NCBI GenBank assembly: GCA_037893245.1
Contig: JBAIAA010000669.1
Location: 1,178,001-1,242,000 of the forward strand
From: Crossaster papposus
Lineage: Eukaryota > Echinodermata > Asteroidea > Velatida > Solasteridae
Direction of reading: 5' to 3'
Length of the DNA: 64,000 bases
A model generated the notes under the pieces. It did no database searches, had not been told where the DNA came from, and saw nothing but the letters and a program-made list of their open reading frames with translations. Made by a program: the position numbers and the translations under genes. Numbering within the stretch: the first letter of the stretch is position 1; each line of letters begins with the position of its first letter. Of this stretch, positions 43,301 through 48,954 are shown piece by piece.

Positions 43301-44638
43301 AATGATCTATTGTTCGCCTTTTGCGCTTCTGTTTTCGGGGTTATGCAGTACATGAACATACAATGTGTTCTGTTGATGCGGTTGTTTTAGAAGATACAAA
43401 CCTGTATAATTACAATGACTTGTTTTCCCAGGTCAACGCGTGATCACCGCCTATGTTGTCTCCTTGACCCTGCGCGAAATGTTTCCTGCATAGGTCCTAC
43501 GGAATCCTTCTCAACTTGCCAACGCCTTATGCCCAACACTATACTCCGCGTGGCTATCTGGCTGCTAGGCATAAGCGCTGTCGTTGGCAATCTCTACGTG
43601 ATCGGGCAACGAGCAGTCTCGAAGGGTTGGCAGGAGATGACGGTCCAGTCTATCTTCATCACGCACCTGGCTATCTCGGACGCCTTGATGGGCGCCTACA
43701 TGCTCGCCATAGGCGCCGCAGACCTCTACTTTGGCGCCAGCTACTTTCTGTCGGCCGAGGCGTGGCGCGCGGGCACCTTGTGCAAGGTGATTGGCTTCAT
43801 GTCTGTGCTCTCATCGGAGGCGTCTGTGTTCCTCGTCATGCTGATCAGCCTGGACCGGTTTATCAGCATCGCCTTTCCCTTCAACCGCTTCCGGCTGGAG
43901 GCGCGCTTTGCCCGCTTTACAATTGCCGTGTTCTGGCTGATTGCCTTGGCTCTGAGTCTGACAGGTACTCTCATGGCCAACAAGATGCCTTCCTTCTACG
44001 GCCTGTCGGATGTCTGCGTCGGTCTGCCCCTCATCACCACTCCAGTCAACCAGACCAAGACCTGGACCTACATCCGCGAGACGGGCACATACGCTTACAA
44101 TGCATCCGCGACGGGGACGCAGCCTGCCTGGGCCTTCTCTGTGTTTCTGTACCTCGGCCTGAATTTCGCCTGTTTCCTGGTGGTTGTGATGTGTTACGTC
44201 TTGATCTTCATCATCGTCCGGCGGTCATCTCGGAATGTGGCCCGGCAGGGTAAGATAGCTAGTAAGCCCACTAACGGGGTCCGCGGAGCCTCCTCGTCGC
44301 ATCGCAGCGTGACCTTCTCTCGGGAGGTGAAGCTCGCTAGCCGCATGGCTCTCATTGTGGGCACGGACTTCTTCTGTTGGATGCCGGTCATCATCGTGGG
44401 ATTCCTGACCCAGAGTGGCGCGATCAGCGTACCTGCGGAGCTCTACGCCTGGATCGTGGTCTTCATACTCCCCATCAACTCCTCGCTCAACCCCTACTTG
44501 TACACCGTAGCCGAGATGTGCTCTAAACAGCGCAAAAAGGCCAAGAAGACTGCCCAGCAGGTGCGCATGACCTACACGATCCGAACTCAGAACGCTACAG
44601 TCGATTCGGATACAGTGACTGGCTTCACTGGGCGATGA
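13303..44638 (+). CDS. Leucine-rich-repeat G-protein-coupled receptor (relaxin receptor/GRL101-like), 5' end not found
   Basis: A cell-surface receptor with a leucine-rich ectodomain, a cysteine hinge and a rhodopsin-type seven-transmembrane domain. Fifteen exons were joined: 13303-13395, 14587-14658, 18154-18225, 21072-21143, 24280-24351, 26967-27038, 28868-28939, 29688-29759, 31556-31627, 33378-33449, 40044-40115, 41093-41164, 41714-41785, 43027-43098 and 43432-44638. All junctions keep one phase, giving about 744 residues plus stop. The seven-transmembrane part has LAISDALMG, an [17 protein letters not shown] third segment, a TDFFCWMPV sixth segment and [13 protein letters not shown], which is the pattern of LGR type C receptors. 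The signal peptide, the N-terminal cap and any LDLa modules were not found. The ligand cannot be told; relaxin-family peptides are known for vertebrate relatives. Confidence 0.9.
13817..14160. repeat. Decayed GTTCGCGCC-family repeat
   Basis: ACCAGTTAGCGCCGGAGGACGTATGTAT and AAACGG-AGACG-ATAAGCACGTC resemble the complete copy at 29,133-29,305. Several GACGTNTATACACG motifs follow. The right end is not clear. Confidence 0.45.
14255..14493. mobile_element. Family A short element, right-hand two thirds
   Basis: Begins at GGCAAGGAAAACGGCGTTCG and continues to the CGATATCTGCAAATGGTGTATTC end. The left end is missing. Confidence 0.7.
14587..14658 (+). CDS. Receptor LRR exon 1
   Basis: 72 nt between TTGTTCAG and GTAAGT, coding [20 protein letters not shown] plus LRFL. 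It has the LRR core xLxxNxLxxL. Confidence 0.85.
14785..15350. mobile_element. Near-perfect foldback element in receptor intron
   Basis: Arms of roughly 270 bp mirror each other around a short loop near 15,072-15,090: ATAATGCATTGCGGGCTATG occurs in both orientations, as do the GATGACGTCACGGTAAGAAT and TTAATATGGCAAAATATA parts. No coding capacity. The intronic RNA would form a long duplex. Confidence 0.88.
15660..16038. mobile_element. Family A short element, full length, TTAA flanks
   Basis: Starts AGGTAGGATACACCATTGG, ends GTATACTACCT, with TTAA at 15,656-15,659 and 16,039-16,042. 379 bp; one of the best-kept copies and a fair type for the family. Confidence 0.9.
16599..17530 (-). repeat. 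tRNA-derived SINE (minus strand), itself interrupted
   Basis: The tail part (TTATATAGAGCTTTATCACC) lies at 16,600, and the body (GGTCATTGGGCCCATGAAAC, GTATACAGCTCGATGCTGCC, CAAGTGCCTTGCC-like) at 17,308-17,525, matching the plus-strand SINE at 12,200-12,560. A further element, 16,640-17,304, separates the two parts. Confidence 0.78.
16640..17304. mobile_element. GAGTGGGTCCACG element, innermost insertion, TTAA flanks
   Basis: GAGTGGGTCCACGTAAATAT at the left is mirrored by ATATTTACGTGGACCCACTC at the right, and TTAA lies on each side (16,636-16,639 and 17,305-17,308). Arms are about 100 bp long. The interior has an open minus-strand frame with no recognised protein. Confidence 0.85.
18154..18225 (+). 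CDS. Receptor LRR exon 2
   Basis: 72 nt between TTCAACAG and GTGAGT, coding [20 protein letters not shown] plus LVHL: VSYNRI, then a SSFVAAPNL helix side as in LRRs of this receptor class. Confidence 0.88.
18355..18625 (+). repeat. tRNA-derived SINE, second type
   Basis: The head GCCCAGTGGTTACAGTGTTC and a B box GGTTCGAACCCGGCC are tRNA-like. The body TGCCCTTGGGCAAGACACTT and tail AAAGCGCTTTGAGATCGTTT resemble the other SINEs here but with a different head. It lies 130 bp after LRR exon 2. Confidence 0.8.
18905..19250. repeat. Inverted pair around CTCTACACNTGGACA
   Basis: About 140 bp at 18,905-19,045 recur inverted at 19,085-19,235 (CACTGACCTCTACACCTGGA, CATTTCATTGGCTCACAGA, CATGTTGCAC, CGACTTCAAGCGT). 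It is a foldback element or an inverted duplication. No gene. Confidence 0.75.
19840..20640. repeat. Dispersed repeat shared with 56,030-56,460
   Basis: GGCCACACCCCTC, GACCAATCACAGTGCATGAT, the TATATAGATGAATATGTCTC stretch and the GGGTTAGG-rich part (20,580-20,640) all recur near 56,030-56,460, some in the opposite orientation. No coding capacity. Confidence 0.6.
21072..21143 (+). CDS. Receptor LRR exon 3
   Basis: 72 nt between CCTACAG and GTAAGT, coding [20 protein letters not shown] plus LTEL. The [12 protein letters not shown] part is a classic LRR helix side. Confidence 0.92.
21500..22005. mobile_element. Inverted-repeat element with GTCGAACTTCTGCCG ends
   Basis: GTCGAACTTCTGCCGTTTCT at the left is mirrored by GACACGGCAGAGGTTCGAC at the right. 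Several AGAGCGGCAGTTGCTTCAAA motifs lie inside in both orientations. No protein recognised. Confidence 0.65.
22126..22611. mobile_element. GTTCGCACTGG-family element (copy 2)
   Basis: TTAAGCCCTGTTCGCACTGG at the left and CCAGTGCGAACACGGCTTTA at the right. It is inverted relative to the copy at 5,442-5,841 and about 85 bp longer because of a middle part that copy 1 lacks (about 22,355-22,450). Confidence 0.75.
22635..22860 (+). mobile_element. LINE ORF2 C-terminal remnant
   Basis: The reading [18 protein letters not shown], then [16 protein letters not shown], is the typical C-terminal end of CR1/Jockey-like LINE polyproteins (HNYNTRS...RGxxLWNxLP). Only about 60 residues are left, starting at the border of the preceding element. 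It is on the opposite strand to the other LINE copies here. Confidence 0.65.
23150..23720 (-). mobile_element. Penelope-like retroelement remnant
   Basis: On the minus strand 23,452-23,640 codes [10 protein letters not shown], then [20 protein letters not shown] and [20 protein letters not shown]. VGxHFN...H...D and RExxWxxxLxTxxPxGLN are the marks of the GIY-YIG end of Penelope-like elements. What lies to the left is a purine-rich tail without coding. It is a broken fossil fragment of that family. Confidence 0.75.
24280..24351 (+). CDS. Receptor LRR exon 4
   Basis: 72 nt between CTTGACAG and GTAAGT, coding [20 protein letters not shown] plus LEII. Consensus IxGNKIxxL is kept. Confidence 0.88.
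24591..24833. mobile_element. GGGGCCAATTTCAT element, undisturbed copy
   Basis: Left GGGGCCAATTTCATAGAGCT mirrors right AGCTCTATGAAATTGGCCCC, with GCTTAAGCA motifs next to each end. 243 bp, no coding. It serves as the reference showing the SINE insertion in the copy at 16,465-17,651. Confidence 0.9.
25764..26240. repeat. Poly-G/poly-C-bearing repeat family, two adjacent copies
   Basis: Text such as CCATATGAAGCAATATATGG, TTTTGTGGTGGTCATTGTG and GTCCCATGTCTTGCT recurs in both copies and, inverted, at 30,285-30,440 and 62,605-62,830. Long G or C homopolymers lie at comparable places (G run from about 25,903; C run at about 26,110-26,128). Confidence 0.65.
26285..26540. repeat. GTTCGCGCC-family repeat, decayed copy
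   Basis: GGCCACCAGTACCGGGAAGC and CACGCATTTCCGGCCTTG are the reverse complement of parts of the complete copy at 29,133-29,305. Ends are eroded. Confidence 0.55.
26740..26788. repeat. Perfect 24-bp inverted repeat with 1-base loop
   Basis: The 24 bases at 26,740-26,763 (ATTAATGCAAAATTAAAAGA and on) are exactly the reverse complement of 26,765-26,788, with only T between. It lies about 180 bp upstream of LRR exon 5. Confidence 0.95.
26967..27038 (+). CDS. Receptor LRR exon 5
   Basis: 72 nt between CCCCCGCAG and GTAAGT, coding [20 protein letters not shown] plus [18 protein letters not shown] fits the LRR consensus. Confidence 0.92.
27365..28029. mobile_element. Family A short element split by another element
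   Basis: Starts at a TTAA (27,361-27,364) with AGGTAGGATACACC. At 27,411 it is interrupted, and it resumes at 27,747 (TTCTTACTTATTTGAAATTA, GCATCCAGCAAAAAGATTGC). It ends without its terminus at about 28,029. Confidence 0.85.
27412..27746. mobile_element. GTGATGCGATCTGTGAAAAC element inserted in family A
   Basis: GTGATGCGATCTGTGAAAAC at the left is mirrored by GTTTTCACAGATCGCATCAC at the right, and AAAT flanks both sides (27,408-27,411 and 27,747-27,750). Comparison with intact family A copies confirms the insertion point. 335 bp, no coding. Confidence 0.88.
28090..28779. mobile_element. Non-autonomous hAT-type element with 12-bp minisatellite
   Basis: The element starts CAGAGTTGTATTCGAGTCC and ends GGACTTGACTACATCCCTG, with a perfect 8-bp target duplication CTCCCAAC (28,082-28,089 and 28,780-28,787). 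8-bp duplications and CAGKG termini are hAT marks. Inside is a long array of 12-bp units, then a unique part (AGCAACTGGTTGAACAATGA) shared with the copy at 50,891-51,166. The long open frames across the array on both strands are a by-product of the repeat. Confidence 0.9.
28104..28620 (+). repeat. 12-bp minisatellite in three successive variants
   Basis: About 29 units of AAGTCCTTGCAC type, then about 4 of AAGTCCTGTCAC, then about 10 of AAGTCCAGTCAC, ending in degenerate AAAGCCAGTCAT units. The variants are sorted into blocks, not mixed. Confidence 0.93.
28868..28939 (+). CDS. Receptor LRR exon 6
   Basis: 72 nt between GGGTTTCAAG and GTGAGT, coding [20 protein letters not shown] plus VSSL. 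It begins only 80 bp after a hAT-like minisatellite element (28,090-28,779 plus target repeat). Confidence 0.92.
29133..29305. mobile_element. CCAGTTCGCGCC element, complete, TTAA flanks
   Basis: Starts CCAGTTCGCGCC and ends GGCGCGAACTGG, with TTAA at 29,129-29,132 and 29,306-29,309. 173 bp, no coding. Decayed relatives lie at 13,817-14,160 and 26,285-26,540. Confidence 0.85.
29688..29759 (+). CDS. Receptor LRR exon 7
   Basis: 72 nt between TTTACAG and GTGAGT, coding [20 protein letters not shown] plus LRSL. The usual Asn position is DNV, slightly off consensus; the helix side GALEGLTAL is standard. Confidence 0.9.
29797..30492. mobile_element. Element with TTCAAATTCACCAACTCTCA ends
   Basis: About 45 bp at the left (CATTTTTCATTCAAATTCAC and on) are mirrored at the right (GAGAGTTGGTGAATTTGAAT). 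Inside lie a family A copy (29,903-30,279) and a member of the poly-C repeat family (30,285-30,440). Solitary ends of this type occur at four other places in the window. Confidence 0.7.
29903..30279. mobile_element. Family A short element
   Basis: AGGTAGGATACACCATTTGC at the left and GTGTGTCCTACCT at the right, 377 bp. The left flank is TTAC, one base off the TTAA seen for other copies. It is inside the element at 29,797-30,492. Confidence 0.88.
30495..30887. mobile_element. GTGACCTGCTCCCA element
   Basis: TGTGACCTGCTCCCACGAAA at the left and CATGGGAGCAGGTCACA at the right. A relative with GTGACCTGTCACCACAAAAT ends and the same AGAGTAAAGT neighbour sequence is at 61,318-61,930. No coding. 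Confidence 0.75.
31058..31434. mobile_element. Family B short element, TTAA flanks
   Basis: Opposite orientation to the next copy. TTAA at 31,054-31,057 and 31,435-31,438; right end ACGTATACGATCCCT. Ends about 120 bp before LRR exon 8. Confidence 0.88.
31556..31627 (+). CDS. Receptor LRR exon 8
   Basis: 72 nt between TTTCCTAG and GTAAGT, coding [20 protein letters not shown] plus [12 protein letters not shown]...[11 protein letters not shown] fits the LRR consensus. Confidence 0.92.
31802..32415. mobile_element. Family A short element interrupted by family B
   Basis: The left part (31,802-31,890) and right part (32,278-32,415) of family A are separated by a complete family B copy. In intact family A copies the two parts are continuous around CGTTTAACTGACC. 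The right end is lost near 32,415. Confidence 0.88.
31891..32277. mobile_element. Family B short element inside family A
   Basis: 387 bp, AGGGATCGTATACGTTTGGT to ACGTATACGATCCCT. The TTAA of family A is duplicated on both sides (31,887-31,890 and 32,278-32,281). This fixes both the target duplication and the exact element ends. Confidence 0.95.
32535..33280. mobile_element. GTCACACGGCCA element full of TACGGATG motifs
   Basis: Left AGTCACACGGCCATGTTACG is mirrored by right CCGTAAGTGGCCGTGTGACT. The interior has dozens of TTACGGATG or CATCCGTAA-like motifs in both orientations, which would fold back. No coding. Confidence 0.8.
33378..33449 (+). CDS. Receptor LRR exon 9
   Basis: 72 nt between TTTTGCAG and GTAAGA, coding [20 protein letters not shown] plus VMDL. 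The following intron is the longest and holds the Harbinger transposon. Confidence 0.92.
33740..34105 (-). repeat. tRNA-derived SINE (minus strand)
   Basis: The tRNA-like head is at 34,035-34,105 (minus): GTGTCGTGGCCGAGCGGTTA with box A and a B box GAGTTCGAGTCCCGG. The body and tail extend left to about 33,740 (AAAAGCGCTCAAGGCACTGT). The head is unusually like a Leu/Ser-type tRNA. Confidence 0.75.
34110..34203 (+). repeat. 11-bp tandem array (ATATCGGACCC)
   Basis: About nine units of CATATCGGACC, nearly perfect, beginning directly at the head end of the SINE. Confidence 0.93.
35972..37657 (+). CDS. Harbinger Myb/SANT-like DNA-binding protein, three coding exons
   Basis: Coding exons 35972-36204, 36847-37034 and 37428-37657 join in frame to 216 residues. 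A 5' untranslated exon is implied by an acceptor (TTTTTTCAG) just before the start codon. The N-terminus ([20 protein letters not shown], then [14 protein letters not shown]) is a SANT/Myb-like trihelix domain, roughly residues 5-75. The middle is acidic and the C-terminus (about residues 150-216) is a strongly charged coiled coil ([20 protein letters not shown]). In Harbinger elements this partner brings the transposase into the nucleus and to the element ends. Confidence 0.88.
38625..39689 (-). CDS. Harbinger transposase (DDE nuclease, HARBI1-like)
   Basis: 354 residues, no intron. The start at 39,689 is the first Met inside a plausible leader; the longer open frame reaching 39,971 runs out of the transposon into host repeat and is not part of the gene. 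The catalytic domain shows GFIDGT (Asp171), YGDPAYP (Asp253) and SVEWQF (Glu290), the three acidic residues of the DDE_Tnp_4 family. A helix-turn-helix-like part ([20 protein letters not shown]) precedes it. All three residues are present and the length is normal for the family. Confidence 0.93.
   Translation of the reverse strand: MAAPIEIQDLVRIAVENDDEDMIAFLLMRESGPTTYDPNFPRFNLDNFTDVQCRSNFRFDKEAIRHLAAVLHLPNRIVCPNRTVVDGVDGLCVLLRRFVYPNRLADLEPFFGRPKSTLSMIVNSVLNHLLEAHGHLFTDFNQPWLVNKLQTYADAIHHKGAPLTNCIGFIDGTVRPICRPTRNQRVCYNGHKRIHSLKFQSVVTPDGMICNMFGPVEGRRHDCALLRESGLMNAMDGAGLVDVNGLPFTLYGDPAYPIRNYLLCPFKGANLTENQQNFNRLMSSVRESVEWQFWKIVSLFAFLDFRKNLKVLLQPVAKYYLVGALFTNCHTCLYSSQTGRYFELVPPTLEEYLT
40044..40115 (+). 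CDS. Receptor LRR exon 10
   Basis: 72 nt between GCTCACAG and GTAAGT, coding [20 protein letters not shown] plus LIYL, a textbook LRR. It starts about 90 bp right of the Harbinger-bearing family B element. Confidence 0.93.
40547..41065. mobile_element. GACCGAGTTACTGGC element with nested hairpin
   Basis: About 60-bp ends are mirrored (GACCGAGTTACTGGCCTCTA against the CCAGTAACTCGGTC side; TTTAACATTTGGACATCATC against its complement), flanked by TA. A second inverted repeat lies inside at about 40,868-41,007 (GCCGACCGTACCACTATACG). It ends 27 bp before LRR exon 11. Confidence 0.85.
41093..41164 (+). CDS. Receptor LRR exon 11
   Basis: 72 nt between TTCTTCAG and GTAAGC, coding [20 protein letters not shown] plus LQVL, a textbook LRR. 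Confidence 0.93.
41714..41785 (+). CDS. Receptor LRR exon 12
   Basis: 72 nt between TGTTCCAG and GTAAGT, coding [20 protein letters not shown] plus VVSL. The Asn of the LRR core is replaced (MSHVPL); the helix side is standard. Confidence 0.9.
42434..42658 (+). repeat. 10-bp tandem array (GCATCGCAGA/GCATCGCAAA)
   Basis: About twenty units of GAGCATCGCA type, drifting to AAGCATCGCA, with some 11-13 bp variants. Open frames on both strands across it are repeat by-products. Confidence 0.92.
43027..43098 (+). CDS. Receptor LRR exon 13
   Basis: 72 nt between GTTCACAG and GTAAGT, coding [20 protein letters not shown] plus LATL. This is the last LRR before the hinge and is somewhat degenerate, as expected of a C-terminal repeat. 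Confidence 0.88.
43432..44638 (+). CDS. Receptor hinge and seven-transmembrane exon
   Basis: A single 1,207-nt exon after the acceptor TTTTCCCAG. It begins with the cysteine hinge ([12 protein letters not shown], then [11 protein letters not shown]) and runs through seven membrane segments. Visible marks: GN in TM1, LAISDALMG in TM2, cysteine before TM3 (GTLCKVIGF), DRF at 43,853-43,861 in place of the usual [20 protein letters not shown] in TM5, [17 protein letters not shown] in TM6 and NPYLY at 44,489-44,503 in TM7. The third cytoplasmic loop and C-tail are rich in Lys/Arg and Ser/Thr. The stop is at 44,636-44,638. It is much richer in GC than the LRR exons. Confidence 0.96.
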
Positions 44639-44861
44639 TCGTAGCATAGATGTCTCGTCGTGTGCATGTTTGTGGGTCCCATACTTCTGTGGAAAGCCTT
44701 TCGTCTACTCTACCAAGCAGCAAGTCGCTCTGGACTAAGCTCCTATAACTATTGGGCCATCTCGGCTGGTGTCATGTGGGGCGCTGTGGTAGGGTGGTTA
44801 CGGTTTGTGACTCCTGTACGGTGGTACATTGGTACATTTAATGTCAGAGTTGATATATTTG

Positions 44862-44867
44862 AATAAA
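44862..44867 (+). terminator. Possible polyadenylation signal of the receptor gene
   Basis: AATAAA lies about 225 bp after the stop codon. It falls inside a solitary copy of the GAATTTGAATG-type repeat end, so if used the signal was supplied by a repeat. Confidence 0.4.
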
Positions 44868-45099
44868 CAAATGTTTTAAAAATAGCCAGAAAACCCTATA
44901 ACATTTCGAAAGTGATATATTATAATCAATATTTATATTTGTATGAACGTTTGTGCTTTTTAAAATTTGTTTACAATAATTTAACTTGTTAGTATTTTTA
45001 TGCAGATAATGTTGCAACTAACGTAATGCAGTTTTAGTTAGGGCATTATAACTTTTTTTTGAAAAATCTGTGAAAAAATTGCTTACCAATAGCTTTGTT

Positions 45100-45480
45100 C
45101 ACCAATGTGTTCAGGTAGGTGTCTAGAAACACCTCTCAATTTATTCATTCCCAAATCCTTGGGGAAAAGTCATAATTCAAAATGGCGTCCAAAATGGTCG
45201 CCAAAATTGAAAATTTAAAAGAAAATTCATATATTGACCAAAAATAACCATTAATATTGGGATAAATCTACAATATATGGTTCTAGGGCCATTGTAAACT
45301 CTTTCCAAGCATATCTTCTTGCTTCAAATCCAAGATGGCGGCCAAAATGGCCGCCAAAATGGCAAAAATGTGGATAAAGTCAGTTTGGCCAGAAATGTAA
45401 TAATTAATATGGGGAGGAAACCACACAAACATTGTTCTAGGACAATTGTGAACTCTTGCTAAGCATATATGTTTTATTAT
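45100..45480. repeat. Tandem-like repeat with AAATGGCGGCCAAAATGG
   Basis: Two related units of roughly 130 bp, each with CCAAAATGGNCGCCAAAATGG, a TTAATATNGGGA part and a TTCTAGGNC part. No coding. Confidence 0.6.
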
Positions 45481-45503
45481 CTTATTATATTATATTTTTA
45501 TTT

Positions 45504-45511
<8 letters not shown>

Positions 45512-45535
<24 letters not shown>

Positions 45536-45560
45536 GTAAGGGGGCGGGGGTAAGGGGGCG
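45512..45560 (+). repeat. Long poly-G tract with GGGGG repeats
   Basis: A run of more than 20 G, then two TAAGGGGGCGGGG units; likely to form G-quadruplexes. Confidence 0.85.
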
Positions 45561-45689
45561 GGGTCGTATCAAGAGGGTAAATTGGTATTGATATATATTA
45601 TTATATCATATTGTATGAGGAGTGTTGTAGTTATTTGGTAAAATCAGCAAATTGCAATCAAAATCGAGTAATCGATAAACGATAAACCT

Positions 45690-46190
45690 TTGAACTGTCC
45701 AACCTTTGAACCGTTCAACCTTTGAACTGTATAACCTTCGGACCGTCCAACCTTCGGACCGTCCAACCTTCGGACCGTCCAACCTTCGGACCGTCCAACC
45801 TTTGGACCGTCCAACCTTTAGACCGTCCAACCTTCGGACCGTCCAACCTTCGGACCGTCCAACCTTCGGACCGTCCAACCTTCGGACCGTCCAACCTTCG
45901 GACCGTCCAACCTTTGGACCGTCCAACCTTTGGACCGTCCAACCTTTGGACCGTCCAACCTTCAGACCGTCCAACCTTCGGACCGTCCAACCTTCGGACC
46001 GTCCAACCTTCGGACTGTCCAACCTTCGGACCGTCCAACCTTTGGACCGTCCAACCTTTGGACCGTCCAACCTTCGGACCGTCCAACCTTCCGACCGTCC
46101 AACCTTCGGACTGTCCAACCTTCGGACCGTCCAACCTTCAGACCGTCCAACATTCGGACCGTCCAACCTTCGGACTGTCGAGCGGCCCCC
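45690..46190 (+). repeat. 16-bp tandem array (CCGTCCAACCTTCGGA)
   Basis: About thirty units of the 16-bp repeat with CTTCGGA, CTTTGGA and CTTCAGA variants, closing with GGACTGTCGAGCGGCCCCC. The open frames of up to 188 codons on both strands are repeat by-products. Confidence 0.93.
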
Positions 46191-46734
46191 GTTCTGTACT
46201 TTGTTGGTTACGCTGAATCAAAGATATGTGTTATTTGGCAATTATTTTGATAAAGGTGATATCACATTTTAAAATTGATGTATATACACACAAACATATC
46301 GCGATTATACAATGTATTAACTGGTATCGCATTAGAAGCAAATCTCTTTATATATATGTATTTGTAAATATTTGTTCTAATCACTAACTTATTGTACAAT
46401 TTGTTTATCGAGTAAACACTTTTCTAAACGCTTTCTTGGTATCATTGTGAACGTGTTTATGTGCTAAATATGTTTAGCATGAGAGTGGATAGCGTTTAGC
46501 TACTCAACATTGATGTATAGGAATTTGACACGTGCGTTTAGCTTCTCAATATAATGTTAGTCATGTTTACAAACACGGTTTTCAGAGTGTAATGAATGGA
46601 GAAAGCGTGTCAGTATATTAGAGGAAACGAGCAGCCGATGGGGGCGCTATAACTTATCTCCAGACATTACCTCAAAGCATTGTAGCCATTGAACCTTTTT
46701 GTTTTGCTATAGTCGGGGCGATTGGTGCAAAATG

Positions 46735-47145
46735 TGATGGAATAAGCCATTTGCGCGTGACCCCGAGTTAAATTTAAATAATATCTGGTACACTGACTTG
46801 TTCACACAGCTTGGCACAGTTTAACTTTATATTATCCAGACCAAAGACACTGTTGCTATATCACGTGATTCGGGGCAAGCTTTTGCATAGTTACGTGAGA
46901 GAGGCTCAGCCCCAATACATTGTTTACAATGAGTGAGAATGGCAAAAAGACACCAGACCGTTCCAGAGCTGGGGGTTGCTAGCGTATGACGCGTAAGGCT
47001 TGCCCCGAATCATGTGATATAGCAACAGCGTCTTTGGTCTGGAGAATTTAAAGTTAAACTGTGCCAAGTTGTGTGAGCAAGTCAGTGTACCAGATGTTAT
47101 TCAAATGTAACTCGGGGTCACGCGCAAATGGCTTGTTGCCCATTT
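46735..47145. mobile_element. Foldback element, arms about 170-200 bp
   Basis: GCCATTTGCGCGTGACCCCG at the left mirrors CGGGGTCACGCGCAAATGGC at the right; the match continues through AGTTTAACTTTA and CTATATCACGTGATTCGGGG. No coding. Confidence 0.85.
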
Positions 47146-47557
47146 GATTATAAAAGCATATCAGTTGGCGCACAGTCAGATTTTGTCATGAGAAATATAT
47201 TTGGCTATAGGGCTTTCGCAGATTTATCCTTTGAATACAAATGGTAGAATAACAAACAAATGGCTGTCCGGAATGCTGTTGTCAGTTGTGCTACGCCGCG
47301 GCGTAACGCACGGCCCGTGTGTCGGGTGTACACTCGGGTACATTGTGCAGTGCAGCTGCTGGACAAGGGCTGTTGTGCAGACATGCGTATAATCGTTGCA
47401 GTGAGGAATTAATACAGATGTATTATAAACAAACTGTTCATAAACAAACTGTTTTTATTTTCATCATGTTTAGTGTATACGTTCCACATTTTGTATAAAA
47501 ACAGCATAATCCCCAAAAGAAGGTGGGTTTTCTCCGTCCCATTTCTTGCTTCATATA

Positions 47558-47771
47558 GACGATGTGCCCTCTGTTTACATCTGTGTTCAAATGTGCCCGG
47601 CAGTATGCGCACGCATCATGTTTTACATACATTTGGTTAAGAGATGACATCAGAGGTCACATAATTCAAAGGTGATCTGACCTGCGACGTCACTCTTTAA
47701 GCAAATTTTATGTAAAACACGATGTGTGCGCAAACTACCGGGCACATTTGAATACAGATGGGCACATCGTC
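47558..47771. mobile_element. GACGATGTGCCC element, 214 bp, TATA flanks
   Basis: GACGATGTGCCC and GGGCACATCGTC ends, TATA on both sides (47,554-47,557; 47,772-47,775). Inner GATGNGTGCGCA and ACATTTGAA motifs are also mirrored. Confidence 0.85.
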
Positions 47772-48664
47772 TATAGTATCAGCTTTTCCAATTACGTATT
47801 CGTATTTATATAATAAACTAATAATGGCATCATTTTGCACATTGATACTGTTTTAAATTAAGATGTTAGATTTTCTGACAGGGCAATCGGAAGAGCATCA
47901 GTTAACAATATCTTTAGCGATTTGCTTGGATGCTGACTGATTTTCTATAATCTGATTTGTCCTCCTAATTAAATGTCGCTGAAGGAATCCGATTGCCACA
48001 TTGTCAATGCCCTCGTAGCGTAACGACGTATCTCTGTTGCGCCAATACATTGCCACGCGCCCTGCGGCTGTTTTATGTATGCGTAAGGAGATTGGCGAAC
48101 TAATGAAGGTGACCTATGAAAATCAGACTCCTGTGAAAATCCAACTCCTCATCACGTGACCGATCACTCTCTAATTATCTTCACTAAGGCATGCGCAATA
48201 CTACCAATAAGTACGTATTTCATAGAAACTGAAATGCATGCTACAACGGTCGTAGTCCGAGTAAGCCTCTCGTAATTATAAATGCCGAGATAGAACTTCC
48301 GGCACTTGAGTTCTTTTTGTTTTGTTTTATTGAAAAATGTGTGATATTTTTGTTTTATCAAATTTTTGCTTTCTTATTATTGGTGGTTTTTTTCCTGCCT
48401 CGAAGAAAAGTCAATATTTTGCCAATTTTTATTTAAAAAAGCAGGGTAAACCTCTTGCATTTTGTTTATGTTGGCTAAAAATAAACTCTTTGGAAATATG
48501 CCAACAGGACTGTAGAAGCTATTTAAAATAGTTAAAACAATTTCATTTTTCGGCCCAAAATCAAACAATTGTAAGGGGTACAACTTATTTTGTTTCTCCA
48601 AACAACTCAGAAATTTCACTGGGTGGTAGAGGACCATCAGTCAATATTCAAAACCCAAAATATT

Positions 48665-48830
48665 GAAGATTTGAACAAAAATATTCGATTGTTTTTGAAT
48701 AAAGATCTTCGATTTTTTTTTGAATAAAAATCTTCGATTGTTTTTGAATAAAAATCTTCGATTATTTTTGAATAAAAATCTTCGATTGTTTTTGAATAAA
48801 AATCTTTGATTGTTTTTGAATAAAAATGAT
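48665..48830 (+). repeat. 24-25-bp tandem array (GATTGTTTTTGAATAAAAAT)
   Basis: About six to seven units, slightly degenerate, AT-rich. Confidence 0.88.
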
Positions 48831-48954
48831 ATTTCCGATGGAATTAACCAACAATTTCGACGATTTTTGTTTAAGAACATTTGCCCCCAAATCGAATTGA
48901 AACGTCTTCTAGGGTCCAACAGGCATCGTCCATGCAAGTTTTAAAACATTTCAT

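Noticed and set aside
43516-44253. 245-codon plus-strand frame overlapping the receptor exon
   Set aside because: It is a shadow of the GC-rich seven-transmembrane exon; the reading in the receptor frame has clear membrane segments and motifs.
45606-46272. Open frames of 139-188 codons on both strands
   Set aside because: They follow the 16-bp array, which cycles through three frames without a stop; no non-repeat coding flanks.
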